From the NCBI GenBank assembly GCA_030686995.1, contig CM060693.1, positions 113,221,728 through 113,285,727 on the forward strand: a stretch of DNA of 64,000 nt, in the 5' to 3' direction. The stretch comes from Artemisia argyi (lineage: Eukaryota; Streptophyta; Magnoliopsida; Asterales; Asteraceae). A program made the position numbers and the translations under genes. Below the pieces are notes generated by a model. The model saw nothing but the letters and a program-made list of their open reading frames with translations. It ran no database searches and had not been told where the DNA came from. Every line of letters begins with the position of its first letter. Positions within the stretch are counted from its first letter, which is position 1. Below, piece by piece: positions 22,661 through 34,094 of the stretch.

Positions 22661-23262
22661 ATGATGAGCAGGTGCATTCCTTCATTTCCAAACATGTTTT
22701 GTTGCAATCAGGCTTCATTGTTTAGGAATTAGGGTGCTTTATGTGTCTTGGTCAGGCCACATTTTGCTAACTGAAATAAAATAAGGGTTGGTTGGCCCCC
22801 AAGATTCAAGGAGTTACTACATATATGTTGCTATTGTTTTAAAATAAGTGAACTAAACAATAATTTGGCCCACCTTAAATTCTAAAAATGACAAAAACTA
22901 ATGTAAATATTAGGATAAATACAATAATACCATGTCACACTTTTTGTTATACCCTTATATATTTGTTCAAATTCCAGAGTCTTTATAATTTTCCAGTTTT
23001 CAGATGTTCTTACTTATTAATCCAATTAAAAGATCAAAACTAAATTATATAAATGATTATAGTTTTATTTTGCAGGTCATCTTGCGTAGTATCCATGTGT
23101 TTGAATTAACCTATTTCTAGCAATGACATTCTAGTTATTTGTATTCAGAACACCGGTATATTAAACATTTTAAAACTAAAATTTTGAATGAAATAGGAAA
23201 GGCATTTCAGCTACTTGTATTCATTTCAAGCCTTCTTGATCATAAATATATTCTACTTACAG
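22661..23262 (+). other. Intron-like flank of the CCT8 fragment
   Basis: AT-rich sequence without repeats of the surrounding elements, ending in TTCTACTTACAG, a good splice acceptor for the exon at 23263. Probably an intron of the source CCT8 gene. Confidence 0.5.
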
Positions 23263-23745
23263 CTTGGAAACTATGCAAAAACTGAAGAAGCAAGGTTGAA
23301 GAGCTGATCAAAGAGTCAGGTGCAAAGGTCATAGTTAGTGGAGCTGCTGTAGGAGAGATGGCTCTCCACTTCTGCGACCGTAACGAGTAATCATGCTCAA
23401 TTCATACCTGTTTCTAAATAGCTTTTAGTATTTCAAAACCACATTATATATGCTGGTTGGAAAGTTGCATTGTGATTTGTTCATTCATTTACAAGATCAT
23501 GGTCTTAAAATTTGCTTCCCAGTTTGAACTTGAATGTTTTTGCCGCACAACTAATGATGTTGCTCTTGTAAGCACCACATACATAATATGTTTCTGCATT
23601 TTTTTAAATGAAATATAGCTAATTTAACCAACCTTTGCTAATAAATAATTATTCTAATTTGCAGTTGAAGCTTGGGAGCACTGTAAACCTTGATGATCTT
23701 GGATACGTTGACTCCATTTCAGTTGAGGAGAATCACGGTGCTAGG
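23263..23745 (+). pseudogene. CCT8: Gene fragment of CCT8 (T-complex chaperonin theta subunit)
   Basis: Three exon-like pieces in the right order. 23263-23387 gives YAKTEEA, a one-base deletion, then ELIKESGAKVIVSGAAVGEM and ALHFCDR. 23496-23567 gives IMVLKFASQFELECFCRTT. 23665-23745 gives LKLGSTVNLDDLGYVDSIS and VEENHGAR. These match the apical-domain region of plant CCT8, a subunit of the cytosolic TRiC/CCT folding complex. Introns are retained with AG acceptors and GT donors, so this is a DNA-level fragment, not a processed copy. The first exon is frameshifted and its donor site looks damaged. No other exons are present, and it cannot make a chaperonin. Confidence 0.88.
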
Positions 23746-23939
23746 GTATATACAACACTTTTTTCTTTTCTTTCTGGTTGCTGTCGTCTCTTTCATCTAT
23801 TACCTAAAGTAACGGATATGAATATTTATTATATTTGTTTAGGTAGATGGTGCATGTCCCTGGTGTGATTTTGTTTTTGGAACCAAGAGGTCCAGGGTTC
23901 AAGTCCCACTAAGCCCTTTTTCTGTTTTATTTTATTTTT
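23746..23939 (+). other. CCT8 intron remnant with a tRNA-like B box
   Basis: Follows the third exon. It contains GGTTCAAGTCC at 23896-23906, a perfect RNA polymerase III B-box match, followed by a T-rich tail. This may be the end of a tRNA-derived SINE, but no convincing A box is visible. Confidence 0.35.
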
Positions 23940-24544
23940 TTGATTTTTCTTTTTGCAAACTTATTACACACTAAAATTATGAAACTTTTATGAACACAAC
24001 TTTTACAAAAACACCAAATAAGCTCAAGATGAGCTTATGAGCTTAACAGTTGGCTTATTAAGACCAAAAATGGATTTTTGGTATAAATAAACTATCAATA
24101 AGCTACACTACTGTTCCTTAAGTTATAATAAGCTACAAACAAGTAATATGAATATAAAATAAGCCAAAGGAAAGAGAAAAGCACATAGGATAAGCTAGAA
24201 TAAGCAAATAAGCGAAATCCAAATCCTGACACTTTTGCAGGCAAAAAGGGGCAACCTGTAGGCCTATGTGGGGCCCACAATTAAGCTTGGGGTCCAAAGT
24301 GGGGGTTTAGCCAATAAGCCAACCTGGGGATTCTAAATAAGCCAAGAATCACAACCTTGGTCCCACAAATAAGCTCACAATGAGCTTATGAAATTGGCTT
24401 GGTCACCACTAATGACTCAAGGTGCTCAGTTGATGGGTGAATCTAGGACCAAAATAAGCTATGGGCAAGGGCTCTAAAGTCCAAAATAAGCACAGAACTA
24501 ATAAGCCAGGTGACTAGGCTTTCCAAAAATCCCAGAAACAAAAG
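23940..24544 (-). repeat. Probable extension of A1 left LTR
   Basis: AT-rich sequence with many AGCTTAT/ATAAGCT words, continuous in style with the LTR at 24545. It has no match in the right LTR, where a junction at about 34585 skips it. The outer LTR end could not be found, so this LTR is probably truncated next to the CCT8 fragment. Confidence 0.45.
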
Positions 24545-26984
24545 GTAGGGTCCACAGATGAGCTCTTAATGAGCTTATGAAATCAGGCTAGTGAGCCTAT
24601 ATACCCTGGTACAGGGGAGGTCTTGTGCAAACTGGCCAAAAGAGGGTTTCAAATAAGCACTATAGAAAAATCCTAAAATTCAAGTAAAATATGGTCTAAT
24701 AAGCTAAGCTACCAAATTTAAATATCCCAAAAGCCCAAAGGCTAATACTGAAAAATGAGCTTATGAAAAATCTCACCAAAATGGGATTTCTAACAAACTA
24801 TGCAATTAGACTTTTTTAGAAGAACACTTATGTTTGACTATCATGAAGTTTGATTGATCCTTGCTTACTGAATATGTTGTATTAAGCTGCTAAATGATGA
24901 AATTAAGTTATTCTAACAACTAATGAACTAAGATGAGTGATTTTGTAACTTACAAACCTAACAGTGAACCAACAAGTTGAGATTAAATGGAATTTTGACT
25001 TTTATCAAAAGAACACTGAGTTTTTAAATTTCAAGTGTACTAAATGAGCCTAATGCAACATAGTTTAACCACAAACAATAACAAGATCTCACTAAGGGTC
25101 ACATATATCAGCAATTCCAAACACACTTTTAAAAGGCTTGATTTTGTGATTTTCAAAGCTATGACTAATTGAGACCATGCAATTGATTCATGATTGCTTA
25201 TAATGATATAATAAGCCAAATGAAATAGAGAAACACCAATAATAACAACAAATTCCTAAGATTTACTAAGGTACTAATTTGGCAGTTAAACTAGGAAAAG
25301 TGAGCATAATGAAATTTGATAAACAAGTACTTAATATTAAGCAATAATATAACTAGCATACACCAAATAAACAAAGAGAACCAGAAATAAGCAGAGAATA
25401 AGCACTAATACAGTATAAAGCTAAAATATAGAAAGATGCTTACAAAAGCTCTCCAAGCTTAGAACTGAGAACCAAGAACCATAACTTATCCTAAAACCTC
25501 CCCTGAGGTTCTAGTACCATGGCAATCCAGTATCCACCATGCTCCTTGCTTCTTTCTCCTTATCTTCTGATTTTTTATTTTCTAATTATTTATTTTGTAT
25601 TTTTGGTATTTTTAGTAAAACTGAATTAGAACAAGCTTAAAGGTTTACTGAGCTTATAAAAGCTTGTAATTAACTTAATTTGGACTAAATGGAACATGAT
25701 CAACAACTTCTAATATCATTTAAGAACACATGAGAATTTCACTAAGAAAATGCAATTTCTAAATTTAAGTGAGAAAACTTGAATCCTGGCTTTTATTAAC
25801 TTTAAAATACACTAAGAAGATTGAAAGTACAAGGTAAACACTAGTTTTAACAACTTAAAAGGAAATTACATGGATTTCGACATTAAAATTAGCTAAAAAC
25901 TACTACTGCTAACTCCTTGCTTCTTCTCCTTTTATAAGTAAGGATAGGTTCCTTGAGTCCCTCTGAGCAAATCCCATCAATAATCTGAGCCGTTGGATGG
26001 CTTAGATTAATCTTAGCCTTTGAATTGCAATTTGGCGCCAAAATGGGTTAAGTGAAATTGTTTGTTTCTTGCAAGGGGGTGGTGCATTTATTGTAGCGGT
26101 GATTGGAGGTGCAAATTGGTGGGTTAGGCGGTGGATGTGATGGGGAAGGTGGGGGTGGTGAGGTGATATTTTTAAAGGTTGCAAGTGGTGAGGGTGAAAG
26201 AGGGAAGGAAGGGTTGACCGGTTTGACCCGGTTTAAATATTGAAAGGGAGTTGGGCTTGTAGAGTTGGGCCAGGGAAAAGGGTAGGGGTATTGGGTTCTG
26301 GTTAGTGGGTTGGGTGGTGTTTTGGGTTTATTATAAATAAGGGTCCGGTTGGTTTGTAACTTAAATAACCACAATGACTAAAAGTGTAATAGGATGAAAA
26401 TCAAGGGACTGAACTTGCCAACCTTCCAAAATATCTTCAAGGGTCAAATTTGCCAAGTTCCAATTATACAAGGACCTTTTGAAGTTTATTTTTCCAAAAT
26501 GAATTTCCCAGGGACTAAAACTGCCAACTTTGAAAGTCTAGGGACTAAACTTGTCAAATCTTCAAACTTTTTACCAAAGGACCAATTATATCAATTTTTG
26601 ATTTCCCAAGGACCTTTGTTGACTTTTCTTGCAAAATAAATGCTCAAGGGCCAATTCTGTCAATTTATAAAACTTGATGGACCATTTCTGCCAATTCTTC
26701 AAACTTTTGCTTCAAGCACTATTTCTGGCATTCTGTGATTCCCCAAGGTGTGTTTTTACAATCTCAGCTCAAAAATGGTAATTTGCTTCCCCGGATTTGG
26801 CTTTTGACATGTTTTCCAAACTCGTGCTCGTTTTTGTCCTTTTTGGCTTGATTTATGCCAATTTCTGAAATATCCGTTCCTGCTCACAAAAATAAAAACA
26901 CAATATCTTTGGCAATTATGGTTAGCTTATGTTTGTTTTGGTCTTAATTTGGCCAGAAAAAGGTGTGTGAATAAGCACACACCA
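24545..26984 (-). repeat. A1 3' LTR
   Basis: Two blocks match the right LTR: 24545-25138 with 34586-35180, and 25985-26984 with 35184-36182. The 0.85 kb between them is absent from the right copy. On the minus strand the LTR begins TGGTGTGTGCTTATTCACAC, an 8-bp inverted repeat, at the same point in both copies. It is preceded here by a purine tract (26985-26999). No genes; Pro-rich minus frames near 26048-26374 are chance. Confidence 0.75.
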
Positions 26985-28757
26985 ATTCCCCCTAGACTAA
27001 GGTATTGTCGTGTCCTCACGCAATGTGATCAATTCACGCTCTCGGGATAAATAATTTCATAACTCTTTTTACTAATGTTGAAGAAGTAGCAAGATGTTCA
27101 AAAGAGAGTACAAAATCGTTTATTCCTGAAAACGCCCCGTTTTTCAACTTTATTTTCTATTCTACTGTTTTTGTGCTTATTATGTGACGGGATGTTGACT
27201 TTCAACATTTTTCAATAATGTTTAGGATCACAGAGTAAGAAACACAGTTCAGAGAAAAGTGTCCATACGGATAGAATTCATCGTCCCTGATTTTTCACAA
27301 GTTCCCAAGCTAACCGTAAAAACGAAATCATAGCCAAAAATGTCATTAGATGCTAACACTACTCATAAATGCTACCTATAAATTATTGCTCCCAAGTCTT
27401 ATTGTATCTAGACTTTGTTAAAGAAATGATTTCTCATTTTTGTTCCGATGGTTTTAAAGTCTGATAGATTTAGGCGGATTTAAAAATAGTTTAAATTTTA
27501 ACTCAAAAGGCTCACACATTCACACCACATTCATTATATTTTCATTTTTCATTTGTTTTCACTTGGTTTTACATATATAACTTGTACCTCAAACATACGG
27601 AGCTTCACGGTGAATCTCCCAGACCTAAGCGCCTTTCAGAACAAAGGATGCAAGGATCCGCTTGTCAAACCGCAGTTATTTTTGGTACTTATGATTTAAT
27701 TTTGCCTCAAGCATACAAAGCTTCACGGTGAATCTCCCAGACCTAAGCGCCTTTCAGAATAAAGGATCTACTTGTCGAACCGCAGCTATTTTTGGCATTT
27801 ATTACATATTGATGGTGTTATTTATGAACCTCATGTGGCATAGAACAAAACAGGGAGTTCCAAGACCTAAACGCCTTTCAGAATAAAGGATCCAAGGCCC
27901 ATTTAATGCTTATGCCACACGTAAAGTTAGCGGAAATTTAGACAAATTTTACAAATGCGTAATTCTAATTATTTTATTTTTGGGTTTTCAATCTTGCAGG
28001 AGCAAGGAACTACAAGTAACTGTTATGAGCTCTAAAGAAATCCAACTATTCCACGTTTAGCATCTAATCGCATAATTAACTTTACTATCATTCCTCGTTC
28101 TCCGAAAATTTAAATCTTAAGTAATGAGATCCGCGGATGCTTAGCCTAATAAGTTAAGGGAACAAGCTAGGGCTCAGCACACCCGGTCAAGTCAAAATTT
28201 CTATTCCTACTCTACCCAGCGGAAATTCAAACAAAGTGTCAAAACTTATTATATTTTTGCAAAAAATTTCAAATTTTTTCAATTTTTTGTACTTTTTTGG
28301 TGATTTTTTACAATTTTTTTTGGATTTTTCGAGAAAAAATGGGTTGCATGAGTAACCGGCACATGAAAGGTGCAAGTCAAATTGAAGATACCCCCCCCCC
28401 CCAGACTAAAGTTAAACATTGTCCTCAATGTTTCAGAGGTGAGGGTCATCCTACGTTGTATCTAAGGCCGTTTATCAATTATGCCAAAAGATAACGTTAG
28501 TTAAGGATATTAAAATTCTTGAACAATGAAGAATGAGACTCGAGTGGAGTAAGGACAAAACACGAGCACGAGAGCCTTCATGCTTCGGGAAAAATTACCT
28601 GTACAAACACAACAACAACCAAACAAAAGATGCAAGAGGTTGCCCCCTTCTCGTCGCTTTTTTACAAAGAAGAGAGAAGACAAAGACATGGGTTGTCACC
28701 CATATAATTGTTAATGTTTTTGTTGAATGAGTCACTAGCTTGACTCGATCCCCGCAT
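26985..28757 (-). other. A1 3' region with tandem repeats
   Basis: Non-coding. At the LTR edge the minus strand reads TAGTCTAGGGGGAAT (26985-26999), the likely polypurine tract. Two copies of a roughly 120-bp unit (about 27585-27703 and 27704-27820, with ACGGTGAATCTCCCAGACCT) plus a degenerate third copy (27840-27905) form a tandem repeat. A C13-14 run near 28390 is a second G-rich tract on the element strand. An envelope-like gene, sometimes present here in Athila, is not seen. Confidence 0.65.
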
Positions 28758-31405
28758 TCATTGGTTCATGGGGAAAGTTTGGAGATCCGGGAAAACCATG
28801 GGTGGTATGTCCCCTCCAAAGTAATGCTTCAACCTATGACCATTCACTTTAAAGTTGGGACCATCGGGTTGAGATAACTCAATGGTTCAATAAGGAAACA
28901 CTTTGTGACAGTGAATGGTCCAGACCAATGGGTTTTGAGTTTTCCCGAGAAAATCTTTAATCTAGATTTGAAAAGAAGAACTCGATCACCAATGTTGAAA
29001 ACGCGGTTCTTAATCTTGGAGTCGCGAATCTTCTTTGTCTTTTCTTTGTATATCAAAAAGTTTTCATATGCCTGATCACAAATTTCATTTAATTCATTGA
29101 GTTGAACCTTACGGTGATCACCCGTTGCCTGAAGGTCGAAGTTGGCATGTTTCAAGGCCTAATGACACGCTTTTCCATATACAAGCTTGTAAGGAGAACA
29201 CCCGATGGGTGTTTTGTAAGCTATACGGAAGGCCCAGAGTGCATCATCTAGTTTATCTGACCAAGAGGCACGGTTTTCACCTATGGTCCTCTCTAGAATT
29301 CTTTTAATACCCCGGTTAGAAACCTCCACTTGCCTATTTGCTTGGGGGTGATACGCGGTGGAAAGATGATGAGTGACACCGTACTTAAGCATGACTTTTG
29401 CGAATCGATCATTGCAAAAGTGTGTACCGCGATCACTAATGATGGCTCGTGGAGTTCTAAACCTAGCAAAAAGAGATTTCAAGAACTTTACAACTACTCG
29501 GGCGTCGTTGGTGGGTAGAGCTTTTGCTTCAACCCATTTGGACAGGTAATCAACAGCCACGAGTATATACTTCTTCCCTCGTGAAGACGGGAATGGCCCC
29601 ATATGTCAAAAATTTCACAGACTTAGATGTCATTTTGTGGCATCTCATCTTTCTTTGAAATATTCCCGTGACGCTGACAAGCATCACAAGTTTTGACTAG
29701 GTCATGAGCATCTTTGTAGATTGTGGGCCAATAGAAACCGGAATCAAACACCTTTTTGGCGGTGTAGTTTGGGCTATGAGTGGGTGCATCATGACAAGCT
29801 TTAAGAATATCCATGGCTTCTTGGCCATGGACACACCGCTGGATGACTTGATCCGCACAGATTTTGAACAAATAGGGGTCGTCCCAGAAGTAGTGGTTCA
29901 CATCTTTGAAGAATTTTTTCTTCTGTTGGGACGACATCCCTTTTACAATGAAGTTACCCGCATGGTAGTTTGCGAAGTCGGCAAACTATGGGGTAGTAGA
30001 TTCATCACGAGAAGATATCACATTGAGTGTTTCGATAGGAAAGGTTTCATTTATTTCCTTTTTCTCGAAGACATCTTGGTGAGGGTTCTCTAATCGGGAC
30101 ATATGATCAGCCGCTACGTTCTCAGCTCCTTTTTTATCACGGATGACGATATCAAATTCTTGCAGGAGGAGAACCCATCGGAGCAATCTCGGCTTTGCAT
30201 CCTGTTTGGCAAAGAGATATTTCAGAGCTGAGTGATCCGTATACACTATGCATTTAATCGAGATCAAATATGGCCGGAACTTCTCAAAAGCATACACCAC
30301 GGCTAGTAATTCTTTTTCTGTAGTGGTGTAATGAGTTTGAGCCACGGTCATAGTTTTACTTGCATAATTTATAGGCTGAAAGTGTTTTGTTTTCCGTTGC
30401 CCCAAGACCGCACCTATAGCAAAATCACTTGCATCGCACATGAGCGCAAAAGGCAGGTCCCAATCGGGGGAAACCAAGATGGGTGCTTCAGTAAGCTTTT
30501 TCTTCATAGTTTGAAAAGCTTCGATGCAATTAGGAGAGAAGATGAAAGTAGCATCTTTCTCAAGAAGATGGGTCATAGGTCGGGCTATTTTTGAGAAATC
30601 CTGAATGAATCTTCAATAGAAATCGGCATGCCCGAGAAAACTCCTGACACCTTTGACAGTAGTGGGATGAGGTAGTTTGGCAATTACATCAACTTTTGCT
30701 CTATCAACCTCAATCCCGCTTTTGGAAATCTAATGGACGAGGACAATGCCCTCTTTGACCATTAAATGACTCTTCTCCCAATTTAGACTCAAATTAGTAT
30801 CTTCACAACATTTAAGCATGTTTTCTAAATGGGAGATACATGATTGGAAAGAATCCCCAATGACCGAGAAATCATCCATAAAGACCTCTATAGTTTTCCC
30901 GATCATGTCGTAGAATATGGCCATCATACACCTTTGGAACGTGCGTGGAGCATTACATAAACCAAAAGGCATAAGTCGATAGGCAAAAGTTTTGTAGGGG
31001 CATGTGAATGTGGTCTTTTCTTGATCTTGCGGATCAATCGGAATCTGAAAGTAACCCGAGAAACCATCTAGGAAACAACAGTATACGTTCCTAGCTAATC
31101 TCTCGAGCATTTGGTCCATGAAGGGTACCGAAAAGTGGTCTTTACGGGTGGCATCATACTTTCTATAGTCAATGCACACACGCCATCCCATAACCAATCG
31201 AGTTGGAATCAACTCATTTTCACTATTTGTGACAACAGTAATGCCACCCTTTTTTGGAACACAATGAATGGGACTAACCCAAGGACTCTCAGAGATAGGG
31301 TAAATCAATCCGGCATCAAGAAGTTTGAGAACCTCTTGTTTGATAACCTCGTGAATTTTAGGATTAACCCTTCTTTGTTGTTGAACTGCTGGTTTAAAGT
31401 CATCC
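28758..31405 (-). pseudogene. pol: A1 pol: reverse transcriptase, RNase H, integrase
   Basis: Reading leftward: RT from VQQQRRVNPKIHEVIKQEVL through SPWVSPIHCVPKKGG, GWRVCIDYRK, FSGYFQIPIDPQDQ and the catalytic FMDDFSV box; RNase H with [20 protein letters not shown] and [11 protein letters not shown]; the integrase zinc region with CDACQRHGN; an integrase core with [16 protein letters not shown] and QVEVSNRG (the D, D, E triad is visible); and the C-terminal GDRVLLFKSRLKIFSGKLK, W.GPF. Stops occur near 30730 (after GIVLVH) and near 30613, with frame changes near 29610 and 28870. It is recently decayed, since most motifs are intact. Confidence 0.94.
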
Positions 31406-33430
31406 TCTATTAAACTCCTCCATTAAAACAGCTTTTAGCTGGGAGATCCCGGGAATGCAAGTAGTTTTCATTTAGCGGAGTTTTTGCCATCTCAAAAAGT
31501 TTTTCCTTGTTGCTTAACAAGTTTTTGATTGTTGATGCAAATTTGGGCATCAAAAGAATAGCATCCACGAAGCTGATATCAAAATGTAAGTCTTGAAAAT
31601 TTTGGAAGAACTTTTCCATCTGATGATTAGCTTTTTCACGGAGCTTTTGATCAGTTAAACATGAAGGATATGGAATTGAAGGTTTGGGGTTGGGTTTTGG
31701 AATTTCAACGGGATCTTTTGGGGTTTCAAATACGACTTTGGGTTTCGGGACTAGGACAACTTGAGGATGGACGTCATTAGTATCTCCGTTATTAGTAGGA
31801 AGTATCGTGTCCGCAGTAGCCTCAATTTCACGTTAGGGTCCATTATATGAGACTCCACTTCGGGTTGTGATCGCCTTAACATCGCCCCTCGGGTTAGCGA
31901 TCGTGTTTCTCGGAAGTGTACCTGAGCCCGAGGGTAGATCATTTAAAGACTTCTTTAATTCAGAGATCAGGCCAACCAATAAACGATTTGTTTCCTCTTG
32001 TGATTTCATGAATTGTTTCAACAATTCATCAGAAGAGGATTGGGTTTGAACAACATTTTGATTTTGATTAGGAAAGTTTTGAACACGGTTGTTTTGAAAA
32101 TTTCCTTGATGTTGGTTGTTATTACCCTGAAAATTGTTTCCCTGATTGAAATTATTACCCTGATGATAATTACCTTAATTACCATGACCTTGATTACGGT
32201 TAAATTTTCCTTGGTTTTGAAAACCCTGGTTTTGACTGGAATTGAAATTCCCATGGTTATGGAAACCCTGGTTCATTCGATTTTGATTCTGATTCTGATT
32301 GAAATTTCGGTTCCGGTTTTGAGCATTTTGGTTTTGAGATTGATTAAAACCGGGTGGTCCAAGATAATTGTTGGAACGATAGCTTAAGAGATTACGATCC
32401 CCTTGTAGTTGGTAAGTGTTACCCCCCGTGTTGTAGGAACCTTGAGCAGCGTATACGTTCTTAGGAGTAAAGCCACCGAAGGCTGGGCACTCAGTATATG
32501 GGTGTGGACCACCACATGTTTCACAACTTTGACTGACAGCTCTGACATGATGATTTTGATTTATCTGATGAATTCGTAAAATTGAAGTGGACAAATCATC
32601 AAGCTTTTTGGTGAGAGCAGCTATTTCATTGGATGATGGAGTGACAGATTTACATGAATCATTCCTCTCAGCTGAGGAATCCCAAAAATTGTGGTGGGCA
32701 ATCATGTTTTCAATTAGATCATAGCACTCTTCGGGGGTCCTTTTCATGAAGGTCCCACCGGCAGCAGCATTGATCGTGACATGATTTCGAAGAGTCAAAC
32801 CATTATAGAAAGTATCTATGATGGTAACAAGAAGCATATTTTGATTAGGACAATGATAAATTGCAATAGCGTTCCCATGCCTCAAATAAGGACTCGTCAG
32901 GACGCTGTCGGAAGTTGCTGATATCGTTTCTCAATTTCGTCACCATGGATGGTGGAAAATATTTAGCTAGAAACTTTGAAACCATTTCATCAAAACTATG
33001 GATCAAATTCTTAGGATTGCATGATGAGTTAGAGAATAAGGGAAGAGATATAAGCAAAGGCCATCTTCGGTGACTCCATTCTGCTTCATACTCTGGGTGA
33101 CGGTTAGAAATTTACCGAGATTCTTGTTTGCATCGTCACCGAGTAAACCATGGAACTGGCACGAATTCTGGACTTGCTGGAGCATGTGGTGCTTAAGTTC
33201 AAAGTCCGTGGCTCCAATTGTGAGTGGTGCAATAGGTCCACCCCTCCCGTGCATGGTGGGCTGACACAACTCCTCCACGTTCGGAGATCAGGAGCTGTTT
33301 CATCCTTGGGATGGTTTGGTGGGGGTGGTGGGCGCTCGTCGTCCATTTTAATGATGGGTTCTTCAATAACTGTACGTAACTCAGTTACGTTTCTTTGACG
33401 ATTGCGCCTTGTTTGTGAACGAGTGCGCAT
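31406..33430 (-). pseudogene. gag: A1 gag and linker (protease missing)
   Basis: Starts MRTRSQTRRNRQRNVTELR, then after a frame change GRGGPIAPLTI and QVQNSCQFHGL, the capsid-like FLAKYFPPSMVTKLRNDISN and RQRPDESLFEAWERY, NAAAGGTFMKR, a CX2CX3HX4C knuckle (CETCGGPHPYTEC), and a long Asn/Gln-rich tail. The linker reaches FASTIKNLLSNKEKLFEMAK and TPLNENYL, where the protease should begin. Instead, about ten codons later it is joined to the start of RT. The protease domain and PR-RT linker are deleted. Several frameshifts and stops are present. Confidence 0.9.
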
Positions 33431-33891
33431 GCACTAAAAACAAAACCAATTAAAACAAGACCGAGGCAAAACAACAGAGAACTTAAAGCAATAATCACAA
33501 TATGAATGGCTTCTTTGAAAAAGGTACACCAATTCACAAGGGTACAAAGGCAAGTTTTTATCTTTCGTTTGGGAACTTATTAATGGTCATACCCCCAGCT
33601 GCTAGGTATTCTGTCGAATGTTTGTCGACAATGTCTTTTATGTATTTATTGATAATAAAACAAAAATGTTTTTGGCTTTTTGTGGGTGTGTGTGAAAAAA
33701 CTTTTTGGAAATGTTTTTGGAATCGATTCGTTAACCGAAATCGTTTCATTTAAGACTACTCGCAGGGTGGCAGAAGAGAAGAATGGATCTCTTTTCAGTT
33801 CGCAATTTAATGTCAGAACTTGTCTTTACCACCTGTATAGGTTGTAATCTTAAATAATACGAAGTAATTTAACTTCACGATTTGTTTTGTT

Positions 33892-33924
<33 letters not shown>

Positions 33925-34068
33925 GTGTTGTTAACACTTTAGGAAAAGTGTTAATGACTTTTTTTTTATATGATTTTGATTTTTACAAAAATTTACAAAG
34001 TGGTGAAATTTTTACAAGGAGAGTTTTGAAAAATCACTAAACTTCTAAACGGTTTAAAATACGCAACA
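33431..34068 (-). other. A1 leader between primer site and gag
   Basis: Untranslated leader. It has a run of about 30 T near 33893-33923 (A tract on the element strand). No gene is seen. Confidence 0.65.
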
Positions 34069-34094
34069 ACCTCCCCAGCAGCGGCGCCAAAATT
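34069..34094 (-). promoter_or_regulatory. A1 primer binding site
   Basis: On the minus strand, AATTTTGGCGCCGCTGCTGG follows the LTR end GGAAGAAGTCA: a TGGCGCCG-type primer site as in other Athila/Tat elements. Confidence 0.87.

Noticed and set aside
23840..23925. tRNA gene or SINE at the GGTTCAAGTCC box
   Set aside because: Only a B box is convincing; no A box or acceptor stem.
26048..26374. Pro-rich minus-strand ORF in the A1 LTR
   Set aside because: The homologous stretch in the right LTR does not keep the frame; compositional chance.
24545..26984. Helitron 3' end suggested by hairpin GGTGTGTG...CACACACC followed by CTAG
   Set aside because: The second copy at 36182 has the hairpin but no CTAG, and the repeats border a primer site and a purine tract, so they are LTR ends of A1.
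28385..28405. C-rich run as the polypurine tract and LTR border of A1
   Set aside because: No sequence to its left matches the right LTR until 26984; the tract at 26985-26999 fits better.
32013..32387. Hydrophobic plus-strand frame resembling membrane segments
   Set aside because: Antisense shadow of the Asn/Gln-rich A1 gag tail.
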